Positions 29,623 to 41,065 of a stretch of 64,000 nt of DNA are shown here, piece after piece (position 1 is the first letter of the stretch; every line of letters begins with the position of its first letter). Under the pieces are notes generated by a model, which searched no databases, was not told the DNA's origin, and was given only the letters and a program-made list of their open reading frames with translations. Origin of the DNA: Nevskia sp. (GTDB lineage: Bacteria; Pseudomonadota; Gammaproteobacteria; Nevskiales; Nevskiaceae); NCBI RefSeq assembly GCF_021732705.1, contig NZ_JAKFUM010000011.1, forward strand, positions 248,001 through 312,000. Reading direction: 5' to 3'. The position numbers were made by a program, and so were the translations under genes.

Positions 29623-32490
29623 ATGCAGCCATCGGACTCAGAGGGATTCAAGGAAGCACTATGGCGCAACGCGGCGGAGATCAAGGAACGGGTGGATCTG
29701 CACGATCTGGCCGAGAAGCTTGGGCTGGAGCGGCCGGTGCGCAGCGGCAACTACAAGAGCCCGCACCACAAGGACAAGAGCCCGAGCCTGTCGATCTTCG
29801 ACGGCGGCACCGGCTGGAAGGACTGGAGCAGCGACGCCGGCGGCGATGCCTTCAGCCTGGTGATGTATGTGAACGGCTGCGACTTCCCCGAGGCCAGCCG
29901 CTGGCTGCATGACTACTGCGACATCCCCTGGCCAACAGCCAAGGAAGCCCCGCGGCGAGAGCGCAGCGCGGCCGAGTTCATCGCCACCAGTTGCCTTGCG
30001 GATCCTGAGCCGGCGGTGGCCTATCTGCGCGATGAGCGGAAGATCCCGGAAGCGACGATCCGCGAAGCGATCAAGGCGCGCACACTGGGCTATTCGAGCT
30101 GGACCAGCGACAAGACGCCGGCCGGCGAGATCGGACATCAGGGCCCGGCGGTGGCTTTCATCGCGTATGACCCCACCACGGGCCTGGCGGAGGGCGTGGA
30201 CAAGCGCTTCATCGATCCCGCCCTGAACGGCGGGCTGAAGACCTGGAGCAAGGGCGAAAAGCTAGGCCTGCCGTGGCTGGCCAGCCGTCGATCGCTGAAG
30301 GCCGCGCGCACGGTCTACGTGGTGGAGTCTGCGATCAATGCGCTGTCGATCGAGGCCTGCGAGATCAAGGGTGCCTGCGCGATGGCCGTGCGCGGCCTGC
30401 AGGGCGCGGCGGCGATCGACTGGACGCAGTGCCACGGCAAGCACGTGGTGATCGTGTTCGATGCCGACGAACCGAACGCCAGGGACCGCCGGCCCGGGCC
30501 GGAAGCGGCCTGGGCGCTGTATGACCAGCTGACGGCGCTGAACATTGGCTGCGCGATCGTGGACCAGACCGACTGGGCCCGCCGCAAGCTGAACGACTGC
30601 AACGACGTGCTGAAGGCCGAAGGGGTCGACGGCCTGCGCACGCGGCTGCGGCGCCTGGAGGATTCCGCGATCGCCGGCGTACCGGCGAAGGTGCAGCCCG
30701 GGCCGAAGCGGCTGTGGCTGCCGGGCTATGACTTCGCGGTGTACGGCCGCTTCAAGGCGCAAGCCGACTTCACGCAGTACATCAGCGATCTCGGCGACGA
30801 CCCGGAGGAAGATTCCGGCAGCGATGACGACGATGAAGCTGGCGGCGAACGCCGCGGCGTGAAGCTGGCGCCGCTGGCCGGCTTCCGGATTGCGGCGATC
30901 TCGCGCGTGACCATCCAGAGCCCGAAAGCGACGGTCAGCGGCGTGAAGGATTCCGCACCGACGACGCAGTTCGCGGCCACGGTGCAGGTGCCACGCCACG
31001 GGCCGCGGCTGCTGCGCCGGGTGTTCCGCGATGAAGATCTGCATCGACTGGCGCGCTGGGAGGACTTCGGGCCGATCTACGACCCGAAGCAGTTCAAGCG
31101 CCTGGTCACCTTGTTCGAGCGCGCCGTGCACTTCGGCGAACGCCGCGCGGCCAACTTCGTGGGCCTGTGCTGGCTGGACGGCAAGCTGCGCGTGAACGAG
31201 GGCACGGACTGCTATTTCGAGCGGCCCGACAAGCAGTGCATCTATCACGATGCCGTGTTCCATCGCGGCACGCAGAGCGACGCCCGGGCGGTGATCGATG
31301 CCTACCAGACCACGTTCAAGCAGAACGCGGCCGCGATCCCGCTGGTGTGGGTCTGCGGCGCCGTGGCGCTGAAGTGCATCCTGGGCTTCTGGCCGCACTT
31401 CGAGATGCAGGCCAAGAAGGCATCCGGCAAGTCGACGCTGATCGAGCGCCTGAGCGGCACCACGGGCTTCCAGATGTTCAGCTCGGAACAGCTCAAGACC
31501 TCGTACCGCATCATCAGCTCGGTGGGGCATTCCTCGATCCCGGTGGGCTGGGAAGAAGTCAGCAAGGCCGGCAAGGTGAGCCTGGCGATGGCGATCACCA
31601 TGCTGCAGGAGAGTTACCAGTTCACGCCGCACACGCGCGGATCCGAGAACCTGCGGTATCTCAATGCCGCACCGGTGCTGCTGGCAGGTGAAGACGTGCC
31701 GGCCAAGGACATCACCGGCAAGTTGGTGCGCACCAAGCTGACCAGCGAAAAGCAGGGCCCGGTGATGCCGAAGAAGCTGCCGCTGTGGCCGATGCGCAAC
31801 TGGCTGGACTGGGTGGCGGAGCTCGACCCGGAAACGGTGGTGAAGCGTCACGAGCGGCTGCTGGAGTACTGCTATCGCAACAGCCGCAGCACCAAGGGCG
31901 ATCTCGGTGCCAAGCGCATGGCCACGAACTACAGCGCGCTGCTGCTGGCGTGGAAGCTGATGACCGAGTTCGCCGGCATCGAGGAGAACGCGGGCGACTT
32001 TCCGCGCGACTGCATCGCGGAAATGAACGCCCACATGACCGAGACCGAGCACGATCGCGAGCCGTTCGTGTGGATCCTGGAGAAGCTGGCCAGCGAGATC
32101 GCCAGCGATCGCTTCGTTTATCCGTTCGCGTGGCGCGAGGTGAAGCCAGGGCCGGATCAGGAGCCGGAGGTGTGCCTGGTGGTCAAGGCGCAGTACGTGA
32201 TGGATCACCTGTCGACGTCCAACAACCTGCGCGACTTCTACGACACGCTGCCGATCAAGACCGCGCGCGTGTTCAAGCAGCAGCTGGTCGACGCGGAGCT
32301 GGTGGTTGATCCCGATTTCCGCACCGTCATCAACGGCCGCGACCAGTACCACTGCATCGCGATCGGCGTGAAGCGGTGCTCAGCCAAGGGCATCGACCTG
32401 CCGGTCAAGGTGATCAAGGACGGCAGTGAGACCGAGATCGGCCGCGCACTGGCTGCCGAGATGCGCGCTGCGGATGAAGCGCCCGTCTGA
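29623..32490 (+). CDS. Primase-helicase with a cysteine-free zinc-ribbon fold
   Basis: A 955-aa replication protein. Residues 43-82 align with the DnaG CHC2 zinc ribbon (SPHHKDKSPSLSI; GWKDWSSDAGGDAFSLVM), but the three Cys ligands are replaced by Ser46, Asp67 and Ser70; only His49 remains. A Toprim domain follows, with Glu235 (VVESAIN) and Asp280/Asp282 (FDADEPN), which supports RNA primer synthesis. The C-terminal half is a helicase-type ATPase with Walker A Lys603 (KKASGKST). An acidic linker at residues 390-405 divides the parts. It ends the early operon and is followed by a terminator and the iteron-like array. Confidence 0.8.
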   Translation: MQPSDSEGFKEALWRNAAEIKERVDLHDLAEKLGLERPVRSGNYKSPHHKDKSPSLSIFDGGTGWKDWSSDAGGDAFSLVMYVNGCDFPEASRWLHDYCDIPWPTAKEAPRRERSAAEFIATSCLADPEPAVAYLRDERKIPEATIREAIKARTLGYSSWTSDKTPAGEIGHQGPAVAFIAYDPTTGLAEGVDKRFIDPALNGGLKTWSKGEKLGLPWLASRRSLKAARTVYVVESAINALSIEACEIKGACAMAVRGLQGAAAIDWTQCHGKHVVIVFDADEPNARDRRPGPEAAWALYDQLTALNIGCAIVDQTDWARRKLNDCNDVLKAEGVDGLRTRLRRLEDSAIAGVPAKVQPGPKRLWLPGYDFAVYGRFKAQADFTQYISDLGDDPEEDSGSDDDDEAGGERRGVKLAPLAGFRIAAISRVTIQSPKATVSGVKDSAPTTQFAATVQVPRHGPRLLRRVFRDEDLHRLARWEDFGPIYDPKQFKRLVTLFERAVHFGERRAANFVGLCWLDGKLRVNEGTDCYFERPDKQCIYHDAVFHRGTQSDARAVIDAYQTTFKQNAAAIPLVWVCGAVALKCILGFWPHFEMQAKKASGKSTLIERLSGTTGFQMFSSEQLKTSYRIISSVGHSSIPVGWEEVSKAGKVSLAMAITMLQESYQFTPHTRGSENLRYLNAAPVLLAGEDVPAKDITGKLVRTKLTSEKQGPVMPKKLPLWPMRNWLDWVAELDPETVVKRHERLLEYCYRNSRSTKGDLGAKRMATNYSALLLAWKLMTEFAGIEENAGDFPRDCIAEMNAHMTETEHDREPFVWILEKLASEIASDRFVYPFAWREVKPGPDQEPEVCLVVKAQYVMDHLSTSNNLRDFYDTLPIKTARVFKQQLVDAELVVDPDFRTVINGRDQYHCIAIGVKRCSAKGIDLPVKVIKDGSETEIGRALAAEMRAADEAPV

Positions 32491-32510
32491 CATCGATCCC
32501 CTGCTGCACT

Positions 32511-32536
32511 GCCCCGCCCCGCGGGGCTTTTTTTTG
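32511..32536 (+). terminator. Rho-independent terminator of the early operon
   Basis: GCCCCGC (32511-32517) pairs with GCGGGGC (32521-32527), followed by eight T residues (32528-32535). It lies 20 bases after the primase-helicase stop and immediately before the iteron-like array. Confidence 0.9.
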
Positions 32537-32541
32537 CCCGG

Positions 32542-32986
32542 AACCTGCACGGTCCCCCGCAAACCTGCACGGTCCACTTGCCTTGATCCCCTCGCTTGCG
32601 GGGGAAAAAGCCGTTTACCGCGCGTGTGAGGCAGGCATTCCGTTTCAACTTGCACGGTGCCCCCTGCCTTTTGGCCTAAGCCTTTGATTGTCTAAGCAAC
32701 TGCACCGTGCAACTTCCAACGATTACCGTGCAACTTTCCCGCTGTACCGTTCACCTTTTCACCTTCCGCTGCACATGAAGTCTTTCGAGCTTTCATATCT
32801 ATCTCTCTCTTTTTATTGAAAAAGAAGAAGAAGAATGGAGAAAGCGGGCATGTGCAACTTTCGTCGGTCCCGAAAAAAGGACCGTGCAACTTCTCAGTGC
32901 GGAAATCGCAAACCTGCACAGTCCCGATCCTCGACAGATCAATGACTTACGCCGCTTTCCGGGCAGAAAGCGGGACCGTGCAGGTT
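32542..32986. repeat. Iteron-like array: ten copies of a 14-bp motif; candidate origin
   Basis: The motif AACCTGCACGGTCC occurs in full or near-full form at 32542, 32562, 32647 (variant) and 32911. In reverse orientation (GGACCGTGC-A-R/A-STT) it occurs at 32702, 32723, 32744 (degenerate), 32847, 32879 and 32973. All ten lie in 445 bases. The first two are spaced exactly 20 bp. An AT- and purine-rich tract (32780-32840) lies in the middle, where DNA would open easily. No protein-coding gene fits the interval. Position right after a primase-helicase gene suggests a replication origin with initiator-binding iterons. A partition site or transcription-control array is an alternative. Confidence 0.7.
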
Positions 32987-33478
32987 GATCGCATGCCTGC
33001 CACGCGATCGGCAGCAGCGACGGCGGCGACATCGAGCTGCAGCCTGGCGATGGGGCGCGATCGAGGACGCGCCGGCGGCAGGCGCGCGCGCTGCCCGGCC
33101 AGCCCATGCAAATCGTAGAGCCGGGGCTGCGCACACTCTCAGAAGCTATGCAGGCGGACGTTTGCGCGGGGTCTCTAAGAAGGCCTTGGAGCGGCCTATC
33201 TCAAGCGGTGTGCTGAACTTCGCGTTCTGGAAGATTGCGAAGTTGACCGACGATGACGACACGGCCGATCAAGGGCTTGCGGATGCCATCGTGCGAGATA
33301 AGCGAAGTTCATTCGCCAGTGTCGCGATCGTCGGTCATCGTGCAGCGGCCGGACCATAGTCCCGGCAGGGGTGGGGGCTCGGCAGGATAGCCCCGCCCTA
33401 TCAGGTGGGTAGGTGGGTACCAGAACATCCGCAATATCCAGAAGCGCTTTTTTGGCGCGCGCGACCGGTGACCGAGCC
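32987..33478. other. Intergenic region before the serine integrase, no clear gene
   Basis: About 490 bases without a credible gene. One frame (to 33359) encodes a plausible short segment (SSGVLNFAFWKIAKLTDDDD) but lacks a start codon with a ribosome site. A GC-rich stem (GGGGGCTC with GATAGCCCC, near 33371-33394) and a short GGTGGGTA tandem repeat (33405-33418) lie before the integrase gene. These may be transcription or integrase-control elements, but I cannot assign them. Confidence 0.5.
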
Positions 33479-35105
<1,627 letters not shown>

Positions 35106-35120
35106 ACATTGCGGTCGCGC

Positions 35121-35148
35121 ATTTTACCCAACTCGTTCCGCAAAGCAA
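35121..35148 (-). promoter_or_regulatory. Promoter of tRNA-Asn
   Basis: On the reverse strand TTGCTT (35143-35148), a 16-base spacer and TAAAAT (35121-35126) precede the tRNA. A GC-rich discriminator (GCGCGACC) follows, as in stringently controlled stable-RNA promoters. It lies on the host side, so the tRNA stays expressed in the lysogen. Confidence 0.6.
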
Positions 35149-35283
35149 CACCCTTTTCGACATCCCGGCGATGTTCTTGATCCGCGTCCAGACCCCACCC
35201 CGACCCCACCCCGACCTCGCCCGACATCGGCCCGGCAGCACGCGATTCGCGCTGCGGGGCTCAAGGCACGGCGGTGGCGTCGA

Positions 35284-36468
35284 TCAGCTGCGGGCGTAGG
35301 CGTCGATGCGCTTCAGGCACTCGGTCAGCACGCGGTCGCTGGTCGCGAAGCTCAGGCGCATGTGACCCGGCGTGCCGAACGCCGATCCCGGCACCAGCGC
35401 CACCAGCGATTCCTTCAGCAGCACGTCGGCCAGCGCCAGATCGTCGGCCAGACCCTTGGCCTTGACCAGGCCGGAGACGTCCGGGAACGCGTAGAACGTG
35501 CCATCGCTCGGCTGGCAGCGAATGCCCGGAATCTCGTTCAGTCCGGCGACGAGGAAATCGTGACGGCGCTTGAACGCGACGGTCATGTCGGTGACGCAGC
35601 GCTGGTCGCCGTTCAATGCGGCTTCGGCGGCAACCTGCGCGATCGACGTCGGATTCGACGTACTCTGGCTCTGGATATCGGCCATCGGCGTGATCAGCCA
35701 CTTCGGGCCGCACGACCAGCCGAGCCGCCAGCCGGTCATCGAATAGGTCTTCGACACGGCGTGGATGACGACCGTACGGTCATACAGTTCCGGGCAGACG
35801 TTGACGATGTTCGCGAACGGCTCGTCACTCCACAGGATCTTTTCGTACATGTCATCGCTGGCGATGATGATGCGCGGGTGCTTCAGCAGCACCTCCGCCA
35901 GCGCCGCAAGCTCGGCGCGCGTGTACGCGACACCCGAAGGGTTCGACGGCGAGTTCAGGAAGATCAGGCGGGTCTTCGGCGTGATCGCCGCTTCAAGCTG
36001 CGGGGCGGTGATCTTGTAGCGGGTCGAGGCATCGGTCGGCAGGATCACCGGCGTGCCGTCGGCCAGCAGCACCATGTCCGGGTAGCTGACCCAGAACGGC
36101 GCCGGGATGATCACTTCATCGCCATCGTTCAGCAGCGCCTGGCACAGGTTGTAGCAGGCCTGCTTGCCGCCGACCGAGGCCAGCACCTGATTCGGTGCGT
36201 AGTCGAGGCCGTTGTCGCGCTGGTGCTTGGCGATGATCGCCTTCTTCAGCGACGGCGTGCCGCCAACCGGCGTGTACTTGGTGAAGCCGTCGGCAATCGC
36301 CTTGACGGCGGCAGCCTTGACGTGGTCCGGCGTGTCGAAGTCCGGTTCGCCGGCACTCAGGGAGAGCACATCGAGCCCCTGCGCCTTCAGTTCACCGGCC
36401 TTGGCGGTGACGGCGAGAGTCGGAGAGGGCTTGATACGGCCCACGCGGGCGGCGAGCGTCTGGTCCAC
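35284..36468 (-). CDS. Class I pyridoxal-phosphate aminotransferase (aspartate aminotransferase type)
   Basis: A 394-aa cytosolic enzyme. It begins with the family signature (RIKPSPTLAVTAKAGELKAQ) and LSAGEPDFDTP, and carries the PLP-lysine motif HAVSKTYSMTGWRLGW. Other conserved points are NSPSNPSG (PLP phosphate and ring contacts) and the final MRLSFATS, whose Arg holds the substrate carboxylate. This is the prokaryotic I-gamma/beta-type aspartate transaminase class, converting aspartate and 2-oxoglutarate to oxaloacetate and glutamate; some relatives also use prephenate. It is the first host gene beside the prophage. Confidence 0.9.
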   Translation of the reverse strand: MDQTLAARVGRIKPSPTLAVTAKAGELKAQGLDVLSLSAGEPDFDTPDHVKAAAVKAIADGFTKYTPVGGTPSLKKAIIAKHQRDNGLDYAPNQVLASVGGKQACYNLCQALLNDGDEVIIPAPFWVSYPDMVLLADGTPVILPTDASTRYKITAPQLEAAITPKTRLIFLNSPSNPSGVAYTRAELAALAEVLLKHPRIIIASDDMYEKILWSDEPFANIVNVCPELYDRTVVIHAVSKTYSMTGWRLGWSCGPKWLITPMADIQSQSTSNPTSIAQVAAEAALNGDQRCVTDMTVAFKRRHDFLVAGLNEIPGIRCQPSDGTFYAFPDVSGLVKAKGLADDLALADVLLKESLVALVPGSAFGTPGHMRLSFATSDRVLTECLKRIDAYARS

Positions 36469-36621
36469 GAGATGTCCTGAAGTTGGGTCGGCAAAAGCGG
36501 CGCGTGCAAGGCACCAAAAAAGCGCGCGAAGGATACTGGAAGTCGAGGCCCCAGCCCATCGCCGTGCGTCGCTCGCCGGCCGCCCGCAGGCGGCCTCAGC
36601 CCCCGGACCCCGGGAAAAAGT

Positions 36622-37143
36622 TCAGGGAAGCTCGGTCACCGTCAGCTTGACCAGCTTGCGCACGCCGCGGGCGTTGCGCTTGTCGGTCGGCACGATCAGC
36701 CGCCACGGACCATCCTCGCTCGGCAGCGGCGCATCGTCCTGACGATTGCTGACGATCACCAGCTTGTCGCCGATGCTGGGATCGAGTTCGCCGAACGCGT
36801 AGGCCACGCGGTAGCCATCGGCGCCTTCGGCGACGATCACCCGGCGCAGCGACGCACCGCGCATGCCGTCGATCTCGTCGACACCGGCCGCTTTCAGCAG
36901 CTCGCGCAGGTCCACGCCTTCGAACAGATGACCCGCGTCGCGCAGCATCACCACACGCGACACGCGCGGCATCGACGCCAGCTTCTCGGGCGTGATCCGG
37001 ACGCTGGCGCGATTCGGCAGGAACACCGTGATGCCGCTAGCCTCGGTCGCCACGGGCAGGCTTTCGGCCGCCGGCGCCGGGCTGGTCACGATCAGCAGCA
37101 GCAAGGCCAGCATCGGTGCCAGCAGCGGCAGAGTACGGCTCAT
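36622..37143 (-). CDS. Periplasmic protein with sulfite-oxidase-like (SUOX) fold
   Basis: A 173-aa protein; the ATG at 37143 opens a clear signal peptide (LPLLAPMLALLLLIVTSPAP, cleavage after AAA/AES-type site near residue 26). The mature part has the small molybdopterin-oxidoreductase-like domain: LPNRASVRITPEKLASMP, later DGYRVAYAFGELDP and WRLIVPTDKRNARGVRKLV. Such short proteins keep the fold but usually lack the catalytic Cys and a full cofactor pocket. Substrate unknown. It stands alone between the aminotransferase and the malic enzyme. Confidence 0.7.
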   Translation of the reverse strand: MSRTLPLLAPMLALLLLIVTSPAPAAESLPVATEASGITVFLPNRASVRITPEKLASMPRVSRVVMLRDAGHLFEGVDLRELLKAAGVDEIDGMRGASLRRVIVAEGADGYRVAYAFGELDPSIGDKLVIVSNRQDDAPLPSEDGPWRLIVPTDKRNARGVRKLVKLTVTELP

Positions 37144-37377
37144 TCGCGCGTCCGTTATCGAATCGGTTGACGGGTGACGGCACCGCCGCATCACGGCGGT
37201 CCACCGCATCGAGACACGGCCGGAACGGGCCGGGTTCGATGCGATCACCAGCGCCGGGCCGCCGCCGAACCGGGCATCAGTCTCGCGTCCGGCACCGGCC
37301 TGAGCAAGGTGTCAGCAATATTGCAACACCCGACCCTGGGGCTGACAAGCCACCGCGTTGTCCCATAGCGGCGGCCG

Positions 37378-39669
37378 TCAGGCGACGCCGGTGGCCGCTT
37401 CCATCACCGTCAGCGCCGTCATGTTGACGATGCGCCGCACCGTCGCCGATGGCGTCAGGATGTGCACCGGCCGGGCGCAGCCGAGCAGCACCGGGCCGAT
37501 CGCCACGTTGTTGCCGGCCGCCGTCTTCAGCAGGTTGTAGGCGATGTTGGCCGAGTCGAGATTCGGGCAGACCAGCAGGTTCGCCTCGCCGGTCAGGGTC
37601 GATTCCGGCAGCACCGTGCGGCGCAGCGCGGCGTCGAGCGCGCAGTCGGCGTGCATTTCGCCGTCCACGATCAGATCCGGCGCCTGCTCGCGCAGCAGGC
37701 GCAGCGTCTCGCGCATCTTCAGCGCACTCGGTGAATCGCTGGACCCGAAGTTCGAATGCGACAGCAAAGCCGCCTTCGGCACGATACCGAAGCGGCGGAT
37801 GGCGTCGGCCGCCATCCGCGTGATTTCCGCCAGCTGCTCGGCGCTCGGGTCGACATTGACGTGGGTATCGACGATGAACACCTGGCGCGTGGGCAGGATC
37901 ACGCCATTCATTTCGGCGTAGCAATTGGCACCCGGCTTCTTGCCGATCACCCGGTCGATGTACTGCAGGTGGCGCCAGGTCGTGGTGAACGTGCCGCAGA
38001 TCATGCCGTCGGCCTCGCCCATGCGCAGCAGCATCGCGGCGATCAGCGTCGTGCGGCGGCGCATCTCGATCCGCGCGTACTGCGGCGTCACGCCGCGCCG
38101 CGCCATGATCGCGTGGTACTCGCTCCAGTACGCGTGGTAGCGATCGTCGTGCTCGGGGTTGACGATGTCGAACTGCTCGCCCGGGGTCAGGCGCAGCCCG
38201 AACTTGGCGATGCTCTGCTCGATCACCTTCGGCCGCCCGACGAGGATCGGCTTCGCCAGCTTCTCGTCGACGACGATCTGCACGGCGCGCAGGATGCGCT
38301 CGTCCTCGCCCTCGGCGTAGATGATGCGGCTCTTCTCCATCGGCACGCGGCGCGCCGCGGCGAACACCGGCTTCATCATCGTGCCGCTGTGGTAGACGAA
38401 CTGCTGCAGGCTCTGGCGATAGGCGTCGAAGTCGGCGATCGGCCGCGTCGCCACGCCGGACTCCATCGCCGCCTTGGCCACGGCCGGCGCAATGTGCACG
38501 ATCAGGCGCGGGTCGAACGGCTTCGGAATCAGGTATTCCGGGCCGAAGGCCAGGTCCTCGATGCCGTAGGCATTGGCCACGACATCGCTCTGTTCCAGCC
38601 GCGCCAGTTCCGCCACCGCTTTCACCGCCGCGATTTCCATCTCGCGCGTGATCGTCGTCGCGCCGGCATCGAGCGCGCCGCGGAAGATGAACGGGAAGCA
38701 CAGCACGTTGTTGACCTGATTCGGATAATCCGTGCGGCCGGTGGCGACGATGGCGTCGTCGCGCACGGCGCGAACTTCGTTCGGCAGGATTTCCGGCGTC
38801 GGGTTGGCCAGCGCCAGGATCAGCGGCCGTGCGGCCATCACTTTCACCATCTCCGGCTTGAGCACACCACCGGCGGACAGGCCGAGGAAAACATCGGCGT
38901 CCGGAATCACGTCGGCCAGCGTCCGGGCGGAGGTTTCCTGCGCATAGCGCGCCTTGTCGTCGTCCATCAGTTCGGTGCGGCCGCGGTACACGACGCCGGC
39001 CAGATCGGTCAGCCAGATGTTCTCGATCCGGACGCCGAGTTCGACCAGCATGCCGACACAGGCCAGTGCCGCCGCACCGGCGCCGCTGACGACGAGCTTC
39101 ACCGCGTCGATCGACTTGCCGACGACGGTCAGGCCGTTGGTGACCGCCGCGCCGACGACGATCGCCGTGCCGTGCTGGTCGTCGTGGAACACCGGAATCT
39201 TCATCCGCTCGCGCAGGCGACGCTCGATGTAGAAGCAGTCCGGCGCCTTGATGTCTTCGAGGTTGATGCCGCCGAAAGTCGGTTCGAGCGCGGCGATCAG
39301 CTCGATCAGCTTGTCCGGATCGCGCTGGTCGACTTCGAGATCGAACACGTCGATGCCGGCGAACTTCTTGAACAGCACCGCCTTGCCTTCCATCACCGGC
39401 TTGGCGGCCAGCGGGCCGATCGCGCCGAGGCCCAGCACCGCCGTGCCGTTGGTGATCACCGCCACCAGATTGCCGCGCGCGGTGTAGCGGAAGGCGTTGG
39501 CCGGGTCCTTGACGATTTCCTCGCAGGCCGCCGCGACGCCGGGCGAGTACGCGAGCGCCAGATCGTTCTGGTTGACCATCTGCTTGGTCGGCACGATCGC
39601 GAGCTTTCCCGGCGTTGGAAACTCGTGGTACTCGAGCGCGGCCTTGCGCTGGGCTTCGATCGGATTCAT
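37378..39669 (-). CDS. maeB: NADP-dependent malic enzyme with phosphotransacetylase-like domain
   Basis: A 763-aa protein, the normal length for bacterial MaeB. The N-terminal malic enzyme part contains [15 protein letters not shown], the metal-binding region [29 protein letters not shown] and an NAD(P)-binding [16 protein letters not shown]. The C-terminal third (from about residue 430) is a phosphotransacetylase-like domain ([20 protein letters not shown]) that in homologues binds acetyl-CoA and tunes activity. It converts malate to pyruvate and CO2. I chose the start [11 protein letters not shown]; an ATG 21 bases earlier is also possible. Confidence 0.93.
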   Translation of the reverse strand: MNPIEAQRKAALEYHEFPTPGKLAIVPTKQMVNQNDLALAYSPGVAAACEEIVKDPANAFRYTARGNLVAVITNGTAVLGLGAIGPLAAKPVMEGKAVLFKKFAGIDVFDLEVDQRDPDKLIELIAALEPTFGGINLEDIKAPDCFYIERRLRERMKIPVFHDDQHGTAIVVGAAVTNGLTVVGKSIDAVKLVVSGAGAAALACVGMLVELGVRIENIWLTDLAGVVYRGRTELMDDDKARYAQETSARTLADVIPDADVFLGLSAGGVLKPEMVKVMAARPLILALANPTPEILPNEVRAVRDDAIVATGRTDYPNQVNNVLCFPFIFRGALDAGATTITREMEIAAVKAVAELARLEQSDVVANAYGIEDLAFGPEYLIPKPFDPRLIVHIAPAVAKAAMESGVATRPIADFDAYRQSLQQFVYHSGTMMKPVFAAARRVPMEKSRIIYAEGEDERILRAVQIVVDEKLAKPILVGRPKVIEQSIAKFGLRLTPGEQFDIVNPEHDDRYHAYWSEYHAIMARRGVTPQYARIEMRRRTTLIAAMLLRMGEADGMICGTFTTTWRHLQYIDRVIGKKPGANCYAEMNGVILPTRQVFIVDTHVNVDPSAEQLAEITRMAADAIRRFGIVPKAALLSHSNFGSSDSPSALKMRETLRLLREQAPDLIVDGEMHADCALDAALRRTVLPESTLTGEANLLVCPNLDSANIAYNLLKTAAGNNVAIGPVLLGCARPVHILTPSATVRRIVNMTALTVMEAATGVA

Positions 39670-39766
39670 GGGCGGCGGTCTCGATGGCATCGGGAAATCG
39701 GGTCGCGCATTCTAGGGCCTGCGTGGCGCGGCGCTCGGCCCGCAAACAATCGGGGTCAGATACACA

Positions 39767-41026
39767 TTATTCGGCGGGCTGCTGCCGAGGCGTTTCGCCC
39801 GCTTCCGGCTTCAGGCCGTACGGCTCGACCAGCTTCCAGACGTGCGCCGGGATCATCGACTTCATCCGCCGCGGCTGTTCGCGACGCAGATGAACGATGG
39901 TCTCGACCGCCTTCATGTCGACGCGGGCGCGGGCGAACTCCAGCCCGCGCGGGCCGACTCTCGGCATCAGCCAGCCCACGATCGGCTTCAGCCAATCCGG
40001 CATCCGACGCAGCGGCAGACCGCCGGCGGCGCGCTCGGTGTTGGCGAGGAAACCCTTGACCGGTCCGGCCCGCTTGCCGGCACTGCCGGGTTCGGACGTG
40101 CGGACCTCGTCGCCGAGCAGCGCCAGCAGTTCGGCTCCGCGTTCATTGCGCACCAGCAGCCACTGCTCGCCCTGCCCGCCCATGTAGCCGACGGTGATGT
40201 CGGCGAGCACGTTGGTGTAGTCGACGCAGGTGCGACAGGTCAGCGGAAAGAAGTCGCGCGGCAGCTTCGAGATCGGCAGCTGCAGGAACGGGATGGTCTT
40301 GATCCGGCCATCGGTGAAGCGCAGTTCGACGTGATAGTCGGCCCGGAATTCGAGGTAGCTGATCGTTTCCGGCCGTTCCGACAGCAGATCGAGGAAGGTG
40401 TGGAAGTTCTCGGTCGTGGTGTTGTCCGAGCACGGCGTGCCGATGACGTACAGCCGCTCGAAGCCGAGTTCCGCTTCCAGCGCCCGCAGCGCATAGACCT
40501 GACACGGGATGCCGATCACCGCGAGGCGCTTGTAGCCGCGCGCGCGGGCCGGTTCGAGCAGCGCCAGCAGCGGCGCGTAGCCCATGCGCATGCCGCGGCA
40601 CTGCGCCAGATCCTCTGCCCGGGTGACGAGCACCGGCACCGGGCGCCACGGATCGGCCGCGTCAGGCGCCATCGTCAGCACGGCATCGACGGCACCGGTT
40701 TCGAGCAGCCGTTCGGCGATCCGCGTGGTGATGCCGGTCCACTGCGCGCCGGGGCGCGGCGTGGTCAGTGCGGCGCGCAGCAGTTGCCGATGCGGGCCGA
40801 AGTGGATTTCGTCCGGCCGCGCCGGATCACGGGCGCGGCCATGGACCTGCGCTTCGAGCTTCGGATAGTCCGGCTTGATGAACTGACAGGCGCTGCCGCA
40901 GCGGCCGGGCTGGCTGGAGCGCGAAATGCCGCAGTCCGTGCACAGGTCGCGCGCGGCGGCCGCGGCAACCGGCAATACGTCGAGCGCTTGCCGCGATGTG
41001 ATCGGGCCAGTCGAATGGAGGGTCAT
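39767..41026 (-). CDS. FrhB/FdhB-like coenzyme F420 hydrogenase beta-subunit family protein
   Basis: A 419-aa flavo-iron-sulfur protein. The N-terminus holds CTDCGISRSSQPGRCGSAC (four Cys for a 4Fe-4S cluster). The middle contains the family PCQVYALRALE motif and a later CRTCVDYTNVLADITVGYMG with further cluster Cys. The C-terminal extension of 100 residues is basic. The family includes F420 hydrogenase subunits, and 7-hydroxymethyl chlorophyll a and divinyl chlorophyllide reductases (BciB). Nothing here shows phototrophy or F420 use, so the electron donor and substrate are unknown. It lies 39 bases after the CinA-like gene and is probably co-transcribed with it. Confidence 0.8.
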   Translation of the reverse strand: MTLHSTGPITSRQALDVLPVAAAAARDLCTDCGISRSSQPGRCGSACQFIKPDYPKLEAQVHGRARDPARPDEIHFGPHRQLLRAALTTPRPGAQWTGITTRIAERLLETGAVDAVLTMAPDAADPWRPVPVLVTRAEDLAQCRGMRMGYAPLLALLEPARARGYKRLAVIGIPCQVYALRALEAELGFERLYVIGTPCSDNTTTENFHTFLDLLSERPETISYLEFRADYHVELRFTDGRIKTIPFLQLPISKLPRDFFPLTCRTCVDYTNVLADITVGYMGGQGEQWLLVRNERGAELLALLGDEVRTSEPGSAGKRAGPVKGFLANTERAAGGLPLRRMPDWLKPIVGWLMPRVGPRGLEFARARVDMKAVETIVHLRREQPRRMKSMIPAHVWKLVEPYGLKPEAGETPRQQPAE

Positions 41027-41065
41027 CGGGGTCTGCGGGCTCCACTCGGTGGCAGGTCAGGACGG

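Noticed and set aside
30262-32352. Nearly 700-codon reverse-strand open frame under the primase-helicase
   Set aside because: It shows shadow composition (His/Arg/Gln-rich); the forward frame has Toprim and Walker motifs.
32542-32986. CRISPR-like array
   Set aside because: The repeats are only 14 bp, lie in both orientations and have irregular spacing; there are no cas genes.
32985-33359. 124-codon open frame before the integrase
   Set aside because: Its first half is Arg/Ala-rich shadow-like and no start with a ribosome site precedes the more protein-like end.
33413-33478. Upstream start for the serine integrase
   Set aside because: The extra 22 residues are not part of the resolvase fold; ATG at 33479 opens directly with the catalytic strand.
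37756-40059. 767-codon forward open frame opposite maeB
   Set aside because: It is antisense to a clear malic enzyme and has typical shadow composition.
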